25,302 bases of DNA from an uncultured Collinsella sp. (GTDB lineage Bacteria > Actinomycetota > Coriobacteriia > Coriobacteriales > Coriobacteriaceae), in the NCBI GenBank assembly GCA_900546825.1, contig UREE01000026.1, positions 1 to 25,302 on the forward strand, written 5' to 3'. Under the pieces are notes generated by a model. That model was not told where the DNA came from and did not search any database. It was given only the letters and a program-made list of their open reading frames with translations. A program made the position numbers and the translations under genes. Of the stretch, positions 15,614-23,411 are shown one piece after another (position 1 is the stretch's first letter; each line of letters opens with the position of its first letter).

Positions 15614-15652
15614 AAATAGCCTCCGACCATCCGCGGTCGGAGGCTATTTTAT
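15614..15652 (+). terminator. Strong terminator of clpP-clpX
   Basis: AAATAGCCTCCGACC (15614-15628) pairs perfectly with 15635-15649, with a six-base loop and a 3' TTTT tract. Confidence 0.92.
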
Positions 15653-15693
15653 ATATACGCAATAACCCCAACTACCTGTGTTATTCTGTGTGT

Positions 15694-15722
15694 TTGTTTA
15701 AGCCTCAGCGAAGTCATATCAG
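15694..15722 (+). promoter_or_regulatory. Possible valS promoter
   Basis: TTGTTT (15694-15699) and TATCAG (15717-15722) are 17 bases apart. This would give a leader of about 75 nt that contains the hairpin at 15744-15783. Confidence 0.35.
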
Positions 15723-15743
15723 ACTGAAGTAATCGATACCTAA

Positions 15744-15783
15744 GGGGAGGAATGCAGACCCTAGCGGGCCTACATTCCTCCCC
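15744..15783 (+). promoter_or_regulatory. Leader hairpin in front of valS
   Basis: GGGGAGGAATG (15744-15754) pairs perfectly with CATTCCTCCCC (15773-15783), and a smaller CCC/GGG stem is possible in the loop. It ends 20 bases before the valS ATG and the AGGGAGA ribosome site. The leader is too short for a T-box riboswitch and lacks its conserved motif. It may protect the mRNA or act as a protein- or tRNA-responsive element. Confidence 0.5.
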
Positions 15784-15803
15784 GATGGGCAAGGGAGAGA
15801 TAT

Positions 15804-18497
15804 ATGGAAGAAATGCCCAAGAACTACGATCCGTCGACCAACGAGCCGGCGATCCTGCAGAAGTGGCTCGACGGCGGCTACTACAAGCGCCGTGAGGGCG
15901 TGGGCGACTGCACCGTCACCATTCCGCCTCCCAACGTGACCGGCAAGCTCCACATGGGTCACGCCACCGACGACTCCATCCAGGATGCCATCGTCCGTAT
16001 GGCCCGCATGCGCGGCAAGTCCACACGCTGGGTGCTGGGTACCGACCACGCCGGCATCGCCACGCAGACCAAGGTCGACAAAAAGCTCAAGAGCGAGGGC
16101 ATTAGCCGCCTGGAGATCGGCCGCGACAAGTTTGTCGACGCCTGCTGGGATTGGACCCACGAGTACGGCGGTATCATCGTCGAGCAGATCAAGCGCATGG
16201 GCTGCTCCGTCGACTTCGATAACGAGCGCTTTACCATGGACGAGGACTACGCCCAGGCCGTGCGCAAGGTGTTCTGCGACTGGTACCACGACGGTCTGAT
16301 CTACCGTGGCAAGCGTATCGTCAACTGGTGCCCCAACTGCACCACCGCCATCTCGGACGAGGCCGAGTATAAGGACGAGAAGGGCCACCTGTGGCACCTG
16401 CGCTACCCGCTGACCGAGCCGGTCAACGGCCAGGACTACATCGTCGTCGCCACCACGCGCCCCGAGACCATGCTCGGCGACACGGGCGTTGCCGTCTCCC
16501 CGAAGGACCCCGAGAAGGCCGCCTTTGTGGGCAAGACCGTCATGCTGCCGATCGTCAACCGTGAGATCCCCATCTTTGAGGATTGGCATGTCGACGCCAA
16601 CTTTGGCTCCGGCTTTGTTAAGGTCACCCCGGCCCACGACCCCAACGACTACGCCATGGGTCAGGCGCACGACCTGCCGCAGATCAACATCTTCGACGAG
16701 CACGCGGTGGTCGTCGAGGGTTACGGCGAGTTCACCGGCATGAACCGCGACGAGTGCCGCGAGGCCGTCATCAAGTGGTTCGAGGAGCACGACCTGCTCG
16801 ATCACGTCGAGGACCTCGATCACTCCGTCATGCACTGCTACCGTTGCGACTCCGCCCTGGAGCCGTGGCTGTCCGAGCAGTGGTTTGTGGCCGTCGACAA
16901 GCTCAAGGGGCCGGCGCTCGACGCCGTAAACTCCGGCAAGGTCACCTTCCACCCCGCGCGCTGGACGCAGACCTACACCACCTGGATGGAGAACCTCAAG
17001 GACTGGTGCATCAGCCGTCAGCTGTGGTGGGGCCACCGCATCCCCGTGTTCTACTGCGAGGACTGCGGTTGGGAGGACGCCCTGACCGAGGACACCGACG
17101 TGTGCCCCAAGTGCGGCGGCCATCATGTGCATCAGGACGAGAACGTGCTGGACACCTGGTTCAGCTCGCAGCTGTGGACCTTTGCCACGCAGGGCTGGCC
17201 GCAAAAGCCGGAGCTGCTCGAGGGACATCACCCCACGACGGCGCTCGTCACCGCGCGCGACATCATCGCGCTGTGGGTCGCCCGCATGGTTATGAGCTCG
17301 CTGTACTTCCTGGACGAGGTGCCGTTTAAGGACGTCGTCATCTACCCGACGATCCTTGCCAAGGACGGCAGCCGCATGTCCAAGTCTAAGGGCAACGGCG
17401 TTGACCCCATGGACCTCATCGGTATGTATGGCGCCGATGCCATGCGTTACAACCTGCTCACGCTCTGCACCAACAACCAGGACGTTAAGTTCGACGCGAA
17501 CATCGACAAGAAGACCAAGAAGCTCATCGACAGCCCGCGCACCGACCAGGCCAAGTCGTTTGTGACCAAGATCTGGAACGCCAGCCGCTTCCTGCTTATG
17601 AACATGGAGGGCTACACGCCCGGCGAGCCCGTCGTGGAGACGCCGGCCGACGCCTGGATGTTCAGCCGCTTGGCCAAGGCCGTCAAGATGGTCACCGAGG
17701 GCATTGAGAACTACACCTTTGGCGACATGGCCCGTGGCGTGCAGCAGTTCTTCTGGAACGAGGTCTGCGACTGGTACGTCGAGGTCACCAAGGCCCGCCT
17801 GAAGGGCGAGGGCCGTCTGCAGGCTCAGCGCAACCTGATCTTTGTGCTCGACACCTCCATTCGCCTGATGCACCCGCTCATGCCGTTTGTCACCGAGGAG
17901 ATCTGGGACAACATGCCGGCGAGCGTGCTCGATCTGGACGCCGAGGGCAACGTGAACCGCGCCGAGGCGCTCATGATCGCCAAGTGGCCCGAGCCCGCCG
18001 ACTATGCTAAGTACGTGGATGAGGACGCCGAGCGTGCGTTTGAGCTGTGCCGCACCGTCGTGTCTGCTGCCCGCGCTACCCGTTCGCGTTACCGCTTGAG
18101 CCCCAAGGCCGAGCTCGACGTGGTCGTGCGCGCCGGCTCCGAGGACATTGAGAAGCTCGAGAGCCTGCGCTCGACCATCGAGCCGCTGGCGAACACCGCC
18201 TCGCTGGTTATGGGTACCGACGTCGAGAAGCCGGCTGCGAGCATTGCCGTGGTCGATAGCGGCGTCGAGGTCTTTGTGGTGCTCGAGGGCAAGGTTGACC
18301 TTTCGGCCGAGAAGGCGCGCCTGGAGAAGGAGATTGCCGCGGCCCAGAAGGAGCTTGCCGGCTGCGAGAAGACGCTTGCCAACGAGGGCTTTGTGGCCAA
18401 GGCTGCGCCCGCGGTGGTCCAGAAGAAGAGGGACCGTGCAGCTGAGCTCAAGGAGATCCTGGCGGCGCTGACTGCTCAGGTTGCTGACTTCTCGTAG
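15804..18497 (+). CDS. valS: Valine-tRNA ligase
   Basis: An 897-residue class I aminoacyl-tRNA synthetase that charges tRNA-Val. The HIGH-type motif lies in PPPNVTGKLHMGHA (41-54) and the KMSKS-type motif is RMSKS (524-528) within DGSRMSKSKGN. The CP1 editing domain is present (ATTRPETMLGDTGVAV block), as is a zinc-finger-like CEDCG...CPKCGG segment. The C-terminal end is the coiled-coil arm typical of ValRS (AEKARLEKEIAAAQKEL). The start ATG follows AGGGAGA at good spacing and gives the usual KNYDP... N-terminus. folC lies downstream, a common pairing, but here about 230 bases of hairpin-rich sequence separate them. Confidence 0.97.
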   Translation: MEEMPKNYDPSTNEPAILQKWLDGGYYKRREGVGDCTVTIPPPNVTGKLHMGHATDDSIQDAIVRMARMRGKSTRWVLGTDHAGIATQTKVDKKLKSEGISRLEIGRDKFVDACWDWTHEYGGIIVEQIKRMGCSVDFDNERFTMDEDYAQAVRKVFCDWYHDGLIYRGKRIVNWCPNCTTAISDEAEYKDEKGHLWHLRYPLTEPVNGQDYIVVATTRPETMLGDTGVAVSPKDPEKAAFVGKTVMLPIVNREIPIFEDWHVDANFGSGFVKVTPAHDPNDYAMGQAHDLPQINIFDEHAVVVEGYGEFTGMNRDECREAVIKWFEEHDLLDHVEDLDHSVMHCYRCDSALEPWLSEQWFVAVDKLKGPALDAVNSGKVTFHPARWTQTYTTWMENLKDWCISRQLWWGHRIPVFYCEDCGWEDALTEDTDVCPKCGGHHVHQDENVLDTWFSSQLWTFATQGWPQKPELLEGHHPTTALVTARDIIALWVARMVMSSLYFLDEVPFKDVVIYPTILAKDGSRMSKSKGNGVDPMDLIGMYGADAMRYNLLTLCTNNQDVKFDANIDKKTKKLIDSPRTDQAKSFVTKIWNASRFLLMNMEGYTPGEPVVETPADAWMFSRLAKAVKMVTEGIENYTFGDMARGVQQFFWNEVCDWYVEVTKARLKGEGRLQAQRNLIFVLDTSIRLMHPLMPFVTEEIWDNMPASVLDLDAEGNVNRAEALMIAKWPEPADYAKYVDEDAERAFELCRTVVSAARATRSRYRLSPKAELDVVVRAGSEDIEKLESLRSTIEPLANTASLVMGTDVEKPAASIAVVDSGVEVFVVLEGKVDLSAEKARLEKEIAAAQKELAGCEKTLANEGFVAKAAPAVVQKKRDRAAELKEILAALTAQVADFS

Positions 18498-18507
18498 GCG
18501 TTACTGG

Positions 18508-18572
18508 GGGACGCGTCCCGATGCTTTGCTCTCCGCTGCGGACACCTATTCCGCCGTTCTAACGAACGGCGG
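18508..18572. repeat. Two perfect palindromes after valS
   Basis: GGGACGCGTCCC (18508-18519) is a perfect 12-bp palindrome starting about ten bases after the valS stop. CCGCCGTTC-TAAC-GAACGGCGG (18551-18572) is a perfect 9-bp hairpin. Neither has a U-run. They belong with the GGGAC-type intergenic hairpins of this genome. Confidence 0.6.
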
Positions 18573-18587
18573 CTGACTCGACGCTGC

Positions 18588-18688
18588 AAACGCCTCTGAT
18601 GGCCAATCTGCCGTTCAACTTCGGGCGCATGGGCATAAGCCCTATGCGCCCTTGTTTCACGGCACCTTGGCTCATCAGAGGCGTTTTC
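18588..18688 (+). terminator. Long three-tier nested hairpin between valS and folC
   Basis: The outer stem AAACGCCTCTGATG (18588-18601) pairs perfectly with 18673-18686. A middle stem TGCCGT (18609-18614) pairs with ACGGCA (18659-18664). An apical stem GGGCGCAT (18623-18630) pairs with ATGCGCCC (18644-18651), with GGC/GCC inside. The outer stem ends in TTTT and can act as the valS terminator, but the nested design is larger than a terminator needs. Confidence 0.65.
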
Positions 18689-18705
18689 GCTGACTATCCT
18701 CAACC

Positions 18706-18711
18706 TATACT
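18706..18711 (+). promoter_or_regulatory. Probable -10 of folC
   Basis: TATACT lies 17 bases before the folC ATG at 18729. The -35 region overlaps the end of the long hairpin and is weak. With a start site near 18718 the leader would be very short, and no ribosome site is visible, so leaderless-like initiation is possible. Confidence 0.35.
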
Positions 18712-18728
18712 GTTTTATTTTTCTATGA

Positions 18729-20087
18729 ATGGCGGTTCTAAAAATGCCTAAGCGTTCTGGCTTGTATACCGTTCCTTTTGAGTTTGATTTGCTTTCGTTT
18801 GGTGAAGCTGTGGGGCTTGCTGCTGATACGGGGCGGATTTCTGGGGATGCTGGGCCTCTGCTTGAGACGGTTGTCGATATGCTCGATGAGCTGGGACGTC
18901 CGGATGAGTATTTCGATTGCATTCAGGTTGCCGGTACCAATGGCAAGACTTCGACCACGCGTTTTTCGGCTGCCATCCTTCGCGGTGAGGGGTTAAAGAC
19001 CGCGCTGTATACGTCGCCGCAGCTGGTGCGTTATCCCGAGCGCATGGAGGTTGACGGGCGCGTTGTGAGCGACGAGGCCTTTGCCCGTGGCGTTTCTGCC
19101 GCCGTCGAGGCGGGACATCGCGTGAATGCGCGCCGTGTGGCGGCGGGGGAGCGCGCCTATGCCATCACGCCGTTTGACCTGCTGACGGCTGCTGCACTGG
19201 TGGTGTTTGCCGAGACTTGCGTGGACGTGGCCGTGCTTGAGGTCGGCATGGGCGGACGCTGGGATGCTACGAGTGCGACCGATCCTGTCGCCGTGGCCAT
19301 TACAGGCATTGGGCTCGATCACACACGTATTTTGGGCGATACGCTCGAGGCCATTGCGGGGGAGAAGGCTGCGGTCATTAAGCCCGGACGCCTGGTTGTG
19401 CTGGGCGAGGGCACGCATGAGGCGAGCGTTCAGCGCGTGATGGATGCCCGTTGTCGAGAGTGCGGCATTGTGCCGCTCGTGGTGAGTCATGCCACGACTA
19501 AGGTGCCGGCGCATGTGGGCGACACGGTTGAGTTTAGCTGCACCACGCTACGTGCGATCTATACGTCGAGCATGGTTAAGCCTGCGTATCAGCCGCAGAA
19601 TGCTGCGTGCGCGATTATGCTGTGCGAGGGGTATCTGGGTCGCGAGCTCGACCATGATGCGCTTGATGCTTCGCTTATGGGCTGCCCCACACCGGGGCGT
19701 TTTGATGTGCTGGGGACCAATCCGCTCAAGCTGATCGATGCCTGCCATAACCCTCAGAGCTGCGAGAACTTTGTGAGCGCGCTGGACGAGATCGACCCGT
19801 GCGTAGAGAATCGTCCCACGTTGCTGTGTGCCGCGCTGGCCGACAAGGATGTGGCCGGTATTGTCGATGTTCTGATTCCGGCCTTTCCGCGTGTGGTCGT
19901 AACCCAGACCGATTCCGATCGCGCCCTGCCGGCAGAGGAGCTCGCCGCCCTTGTGGACGCCGATAAGCTCGCAGGCGTGTACCCCAGCGTTTCCGAGGCC
20001 CTCGCTGCCTTCGATGCTGCGGGCGAGCCTTTCGTAGCCGCCGGCACCATCACCCTAGCCGGCGAAGTAGCCGGTCTGCTCCGCTAA
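18729..20087 (+). CDS. folC: Bifunctional folylpolyglutamate synthase / dihydrofolate synthase
   Basis: A 452-residue Mur-ligase-family enzyme that adds glutamate to dihydropteroate and folates. The P-loop GTNGKTS is at 69-75, followed by the TSPQLVRYPERMEVDG block, the metal- and ATP-site region EVGMGGRWDATS, GLDHTRILGDTLEAIAGEKAA, and a C-terminal domain with the DACHNPQS motif. The length is normal. The start could be the ATG at 18729 or the one at 18744; neither has a good ribosome site. Its first third uses many T-ending codons, unlike the C-ending codons of valS and clpX, which suggests weaker expression. It converges with the minus-strand peptidase gene across a repeat-filled gap. Confidence 0.92.
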   Translation: MAVLKMPKRSGLYTVPFEFDLLSFGEAVGLAADTGRISGDAGPLLETVVDMLDELGRPDEYFDCIQVAGTNGKTSTTRFSAAILRGEGLKTALYTSPQLVRYPERMEVDGRVVSDEAFARGVSAAVEAGHRVNARRVAAGERAYAITPFDLLTAAALVVFAETCVDVAVLEVGMGGRWDATSATDPVAVAITGIGLDHTRILGDTLEAIAGEKAAVIKPGRLVVLGEGTHEASVQRVMDARCRECGIVPLVVSHATTKVPAHVGDTVEFSCTTLRAIYTSSMVKPAYQPQNAACAIMLCEGYLGRELDHDALDASLMGCPTPGRFDVLGTNPLKLIDACHNPQSCENFVSALDEIDPCVENRPTLLCAALADKDVAGIVDVLIPAFPRVVVTQTDSDRALPAEELAALVDADKLAGVYPSVSEALAAFDAAGEPFVAAGTITLAGEVAGLLR

Positions 20088-20101
20088 CCCATCCCCTCAG
20101 C

Positions 20102-20168
20102 AGTTGCGGTGAAATGGGGACTGTTTTATGGGCTAGAAGCCTTAAGCAGTCCGTATATCACCGCAACT
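20102..20168. repeat. Nested hairpin downstream of folC
   Basis: AGTTGCGGTGA (20102-20112) pairs perfectly with TCACCGCAACT (20158-20168). Inside it GGACTG (20118-20123) pairs with CAGTCC (20147-20152), and GGCT with AGCC at the tip. It may end folC transcription but has no U-run, and it carries a GGGGACTG motif like other repeats here. Confidence 0.6.
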
Positions 20169-20173
20169 CAAAA

Positions 20174-20206
20174 GCAGCCAATTTGGGACGGGGCTTTTTT
20201 AGCTGC
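20174..20206. repeat. GCAGC...GCTGC hairpin repeat, copy 1
   Basis: GCAGC (20174-20178) and GCTGC (20202-20206) flank AATTTGGGACGGGGCT and a TTTTTT run. A second copy lies in opposite orientation at 21622-21657, sharing AATTTGGGACGGG. The two copies bracket the peptidase gene. Confidence 0.6.
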
Positions 20207-20230
20207 CCTGTGCCCCGAGTTGACTCGCTT

Positions 20231-20390
20231 GCCACGAAATTGGCCTATCTACTACGTTTGACCGGTTACCCTCGACCACACGGAACATTGCGAAATTAAA
20301 ACCGCAGGTAGATGGCTTGCGGATTTTGCGAAAAGTCGGTTATGGTCGACCCGTGCGGGTTAAACGTAGTAGATAGGCCGTTTTTGTGGC
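20231..20390 (+). repeat. 160-bp palindromic dispersed element, copy B
   Basis: Same element as 5982-6143, in the same orientation. The ends GCCAC(G)AAA...GGCCTATCTACTACGTTT and its complement (20361-20390) form a terminal inverted repeat. The interior AAAACCGCAGGTAGATGGC block is shared, and here it can fold as CCGCA...TGCGG. In this copy the inner arms also share TCGACCA. It lies between the convergent folC and peptidase genes. No coding frame of interest is seen. Confidence 0.8.
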
Positions 20391-20410
20391 GAAGCCTTGG
20401 CAGGATGTGG

Positions 20411-20429
20411 CAAAGGGGTTGTCCCTTTG
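20411..20429. terminator. Short hairpin just beyond the peptidase stop
   Basis: CAAAGGG-GTTGT-CCCTTTG is a perfect 7-bp stem, nine bases beyond the stop of the minus-strand gene. It may act as a terminator for it. The complementary strand reads AAAGGGACA, the recurring motif. Confidence 0.45.
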
Positions 20430-20438
20430 TCGCATTGG

Positions 20439-21527
20439 CTAGTCTAGGCGGACTGGATCGTGGGGGTAGGCGTTGAGAATCTCGACGCCCTTCTCGGTCA
20501 CCAGGGCTAGGTCCTCGATGCGGACGCCGGTGCGGCCGGGGAGGTAGATGCCCGGCTCGATGGAGAAGGTCATGCCCGGCTCGACAACCTGCTCGTTGAC
20601 GAGCGAGACGTCGCCCGGCTCGTGGTCCTGCAGGCCGATCGAGTGACCCAGGCGATGCATAAAGTACTGCCCATAGCCCGCGTTTTCAATCACATCGCGC
20701 GCGGCACGGTCCAGGTCACACATGCGCACGCCCGGTGCGATGAGCGCCTCGGCGGCCTCGTTGGCACGGCGCACGATATCGTAGATGCGCGCCGTCTCCT
20801 CGTCCGGCTCGCCCCAAAAGAACGTGCGCGTCATGTCCGAGCAATAGTTGCAGCGACGTCCACCAATGTCGAACAGCACCACGTCGCCACGCTTGAGCAC
20901 GGTGTCGTCGGGCTCGTGGTGCGGGTCGCCGGCGTTGGCGCCAAAGCTCACGATGGGCGGAAAGCTAAAGCCCTCGCAGCCGTGCTTGCGATACAGACTG
21001 AGCATCTGGTCGGCAATTTCGCGCTCCGTCACGCCCTCGTGGACGAGCTTGATAACATCGGCCATCACGGCATCGTTAGCGGCCGAGGACGCGCGCATGA
21101 GCTCCTTCTCGGCGGCATCCTTGTAGGTGCGTGCGGCGGTGACGGCAAAATCGCCCAGGAAAAACTCGCTGGCGGCGTGGCGCTCCATGAGCGGCATCAA
21201 AAAGCCGGAGCGCATGACGGTGTCGATGCCAAGCGGCTTGGCTGGGTCGATCTCACTCGCGATGGCGTCGGCCACGACGTCGGTATCGTTGTGGTAGGCA
21301 ACGCGCGCATTATCATACTCGGGCAGCTGATGCAGCGCGTTGACCATGATCACGGGCTCGCAATCGCGCGCGAGTAGCACGCCGCAAAAACGCTCGAACA
21401 TATCGGCATAAAAGCCGGTCAGGTAATAGATTGACCACGGGTCGTTTACGAGCAGCTGTGCGCCGGGGTGCTGAGCCTCGAGCGCATCGAGCACGCGTGC
21501 CACACGCTGGTCATCGACATGTGCCAT
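20439..21527 (-). CDS. M24-family metallopeptidase (Xaa-Pro dipeptidase/aminopeptidase type)
   Basis: A 362-residue cytosolic peptidase with a creatinase-like N-terminal domain (about 1-130) and the pita-bread M24 domain. All five metal ligands are present: D220 (LFDIGG), D231 (SDMTRTF), H295 (HRLGHSIGL), E324 (FSIEPGIYL) and E338 (VRIEDLAL). It probably cleaves X-Pro dipeptides or N-terminal residues before proline, using two Mn or similar ions. The ATG at 21527 is chosen because AAAGGA lies about seven bases upstream; a longer frame to 21575 runs into repeat sequence. It stands alone on the minus strand, convergent with folC. It cannot be assigned firmly to PepP or PepQ by eye. Confidence 0.92.
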   Translation of the reverse strand: MAHVDDQRVARVLDALEAQHPGAQLLVNDPWSIYYLTGFYADMFERFCGVLLARDCEPVIMVNALHQLPEYDNARVAYHNDTDVVADAIASEIDPAKPLGIDTVMRSGFLMPLMERHAASEFFLGDFAVTAARTYKDAAEKELMRASSAANDAVMADVIKLVHEGVTEREIADQMLSLYRKHGCEGFSFPPIVSFGANAGDPHHEPDDTVLKRGDVVLFDIGGRRCNYCSDMTRTFFWGEPDEETARIYDIVRRANEAAEALIAPGVRMCDLDRAARDVIENAGYGQYFMHRLGHSIGLQDHEPGDVSLVNEQVVEPGMTFSIEPGIYLPGRTGVRIEDLALVTEKGVEILNAYPHDPVRLD

Positions 21528-21543
21528 GAAACATCCTTTCACT

Positions 21544-21556
21544 ATGGTGCCACCAT
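21544..21556. promoter_or_regulatory. Dyad upstream of the peptidase gene
   Basis: ATGGTG-C-CACCAT is a perfect inverted repeat 17-29 bases upstream of the start codon, just before the ribosome site. It could be an operator or a small leader hairpin. Confidence 0.35.
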
Positions 21557-21569
21557 GGTATCCCAAGCT

Positions 21570-21617
21570 CGGCACATAGGGACGTTCCTTTTATGCCGGC
21601 ACTTGGGGACACTCCTT
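21570..21617. repeat. Two tandem copies of a 21-bp repeat
   Basis: CGGCACATAGGGACGTTCCTT (written with its break as CGGCACATAGG/GACGTTCCTT, 21570-21590) and the related unit at 21597-21617 agree at 16 of 21 positions, with a period of 27 bp. Both carry the GGGAC core found in other repeats. Confidence 0.55.
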
Positions 21618-21621
21618 GCAA

Positions 21622-21657
21622 AAGCAGCTATAAGAGCCCGTCCCAAATTAGCTGCTT
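21622..21657. repeat. GCAGC...GCTGC hairpin repeat, copy 2 (inverted)
   Basis: AAGCAGCTA (21622-21630) pairs perfectly with TAGCTGCTT (21649-21657). The loop contains GAGCCCGTCCCAAAT, the complement of the GGGACGGG core of copy 1 (20174-20206). The hairpin overlaps the stop codon of the DUF1667 gene by two bases, so it may serve as the terminator of that minus-strand operon. Confidence 0.65.
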
Positions 21658-22054
21658 AGGCTGGATCGATGTTCATGCTGGCGACTAGGTCAATGTTGGT
21701 GCCGAGAAGGTCTTCCAGCACGACGTCGCCCATGTGGATGGGGGCGTTGACGACTAGGCCTCGGATGAGGTTCATGGCTTGGGCGTGGAGTTCTAGCGGG
21801 ATGGCTTCGGATGTGCGCACGGGGAGCAGGGCTTCGTCGCTGCCGGAGACGGCCACGGTCGTCGTGAGCACGCGCATGGGGCAGGTGAGCTCCTGATGTG
21901 CGAACTTATCGCCGCGCGGGCAGTTGTTACCGGTTACGGAGCGCACTTCCACCACGGTGCCATTGGCGTCGCGCTCCACCTCTACGGTCAGGAGGCACTC
22001 GGATGGGCAGGTGGTGCAGTTGAACTGCAGCGTCTCGGTCACATTCGTACTCAT
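21656..22054 (-). CDS. DUF1667 protein, third gene of the oxidoreductase operon
   Basis: A 132-residue cysteine-rich protein of the DUF1667 family, usually encoded with GlpA-like and FAD oxidoreductase genes. Visible are an N-terminal CTTCPSEC, then NNCPRGDKFAHQEL and CPMRVLTTTV. The five to six conserved cysteines suggest a metal or iron-sulfur site and an electron-transfer or assembly role for the complex, but the function is unproven. The ATG at 22054 lies three bases after the stop of the preceding oxidoreductase gene, and its ribosome site GAGGAGG is inside that gene's end, so the two are tightly coupled. Confidence 0.88.
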   Translation of the reverse strand: MSTNVTETLQFNCTTCPSECLLTVEVERDANGTVVEVRSVTGNNCPRGDKFAHQELTCPMRVLTTTVAVSGSDEALLPVRTSEAIPLELHAQAMNLIRGLVVNAPIHMGDVVLEDLLGTNIDLVASMNIDPA

Positions 22055-22057
22055 GTG

Positions 22058-23410
22058 CTATGCCTCCTCAACGGGATCGACGGACAGGACGATTTCGCTG
22101 GCACCCAGGTCGAGTGCGCGCTGGATTACCTTTGCCGGCAGCGGGAAGCTTTCCATTACGCTCGGTTTAAACAGGCGGACCTTGCCTGCAAACAGTTCCT
22201 CGCCGCCTGCCAGAATGCGCACGCGGGCGGCGTTGACCGGTCGGCGTACACGGAAGTTGAGTTTGGTGAGTGCCACAGCCGTAATGCGTCCCGGCAGCGC
22301 GTAGCCCGCAAAGCCGGCGGGGGAGACCGTGAGCTCGCAGCCCGTGCCCGCAGCGCACGCCTCGGCGCCGCCCAACGCCCACGCCGCCGCTGCCGCACCG
22401 GCGCGCTCGGACTCGGTCGTCACGTTGTCGGCCAGGTCGTGCACGTGCAGCACGTTACCGCAGGCAAAGATGCCCGGCACGCCCGTTTGCAGGCTCTGGT
22501 CCACCACGGCGCCGCGCGTACGTGGGTCCAGCTCCACGCCCGCGGCAACCGAAAGCTCGTTCTCGGGAATCAGGCCCACCGAAAGCAGCAACGTGTCGCA
22601 CGGAACAACGCGCTCGGTACCCGGAATGGGCGCCAGGTGATCGTCGACCTGGCTTACCTCGACGGCTTCCACGCGGTCGTGCCCGATCACGCGCGTGACC
22701 GTGGTAGACAGATGCAGCGGAATGCCAAAGTCGTCCAGGCAGTTCTTGACGTTGCGGCGCAGGCCGTTGGCGTACGGCATGAGCTCGTATACGCCCTCGA
22801 CCGAAATCCCCTCCAGCGTGCAGCGACGTGCCATGATCAGCCCGATATCGCCCGAACCCAAAATGACGGCGCGCGAGCCGGGTTTGAGGTTCTCGATATT
22901 GATGCATCGCTGCGCCAGACCGGCCGTAAACACGCCGGCGGGACGACTGCCGGGGATCTTGATCTCGCTGCGGGTGCGCTCACGGCAACCCATGGCAAGG
23001 ACGACCGCGCGCCCGGTGAGCTGCAGCATGCCGGCAGGGCTCATGAGCGTGACGGTATGGACCGCGGTGGCTCCCGTCGACTCGCCTGAATCAATCCCAA
23101 GCACCATACTGTTCAGGAACAGCGCAATGTCGGTTGCGTGCACCTGGTCGATAAAGCGCTGCGCGTACTCGGGACCGGTGAGCTCCTGTTTAAAGTGCGA
23201 CAGGCCAAAGCCGGGGTGGATGCACTGGCGCAGGATGCCGCCCAGGTGCTGCTCGCGCTCCACAATGGCCACGCGCGCGCCAGCCTTATGCGCGGCAAGT
23301 GCGGCCGCCATGCCGGCGGGGCCGCCACCGATGACGACCACGTCGAAGGCCTGCGTTGGCACGGCCTCAACGATGCCGGTATTAATCGCGCTCGATTTGA
23401 ACTCCGCCAT
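22058..23410 (-). CDS. FAD/NAD-dependent oxidoreductase, partner of the GlpA-like protein
   Basis: A 450-residue flavoprotein of the pyridine-nucleotide-disulfide oxidoreductase fold. The FAD-binding GGGPAG is at 28-33. A second Rossmann motif, GSGDIG (185-190), would bind NAD(P). The late VPGIFACGNVLHVHDLADNV block matches the GxxAxGD-type FAD motif. The redox-active CxxC of disulfide reductases is not seen, so it probably moves electrons between NAD(P) and its partners. The gene starts two bases before the end of the stop-codon region of the upstream gene (TAGGATG) with GGGGGTG as ribosome site. Position and fold parallel the middle subunit of anaerobic glycerol-3-phosphate dehydrogenase-like operons, although it is not GlpB itself. 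Confidence 0.88.
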   Translation of the reverse strand: MAEFKSSAINTGIVEAVPTQAFDVVVIGGGPAGMAAALAAHKAGARVAIVEREQHLGGILRQCIHPGFGLSHFKQELTGPEYAQRFIDQVHATDIALFLNSMVLGIDSGESTGATAVHTVTLMSPAGMLQLTGRAVVLAMGCRERTRSEIKIPGSRPAGVFTAGLAQRCINIENLKPGSRAVILGSGDIGLIMARRCTLEGISVEGVYELMPYANGLRRNVKNCLDDFGIPLHLSTTVTRVIGHDRVEAVEVSQVDDHLAPIPGTERVVPCDTLLLSVGLIPENELSVAAGVELDPRTRGAVVDQSLQTGVPGIFACGNVLHVHDLADNVTTESERAGAAAAAWALGGAEACAAGTGCELTVSPAGFAGYALPGRITAVALTKLNFRVRRPVNAARVRILAGGEELFAGKVRLFKPSVMESFPLPAKVIQRALDLGASEIVLSVDPVEEA

Positions 23411-23411
23411 C

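Noticed and set aside
15652..15803. T-box riboswitch before valS
   Set aside because: The predicted leader is about 75 nt and lacks the conserved T-box sequence and antiterminator.
15752..15895. 47-codon upstream frame overlapping the start of valS
   Set aside because: Its ATG is too close to the GGGGAGG stretch, both lie in the stem of a hairpin, and codons such as CTA and CGA are unlike the surrounding genes. No run of valine codons suggests attenuation.
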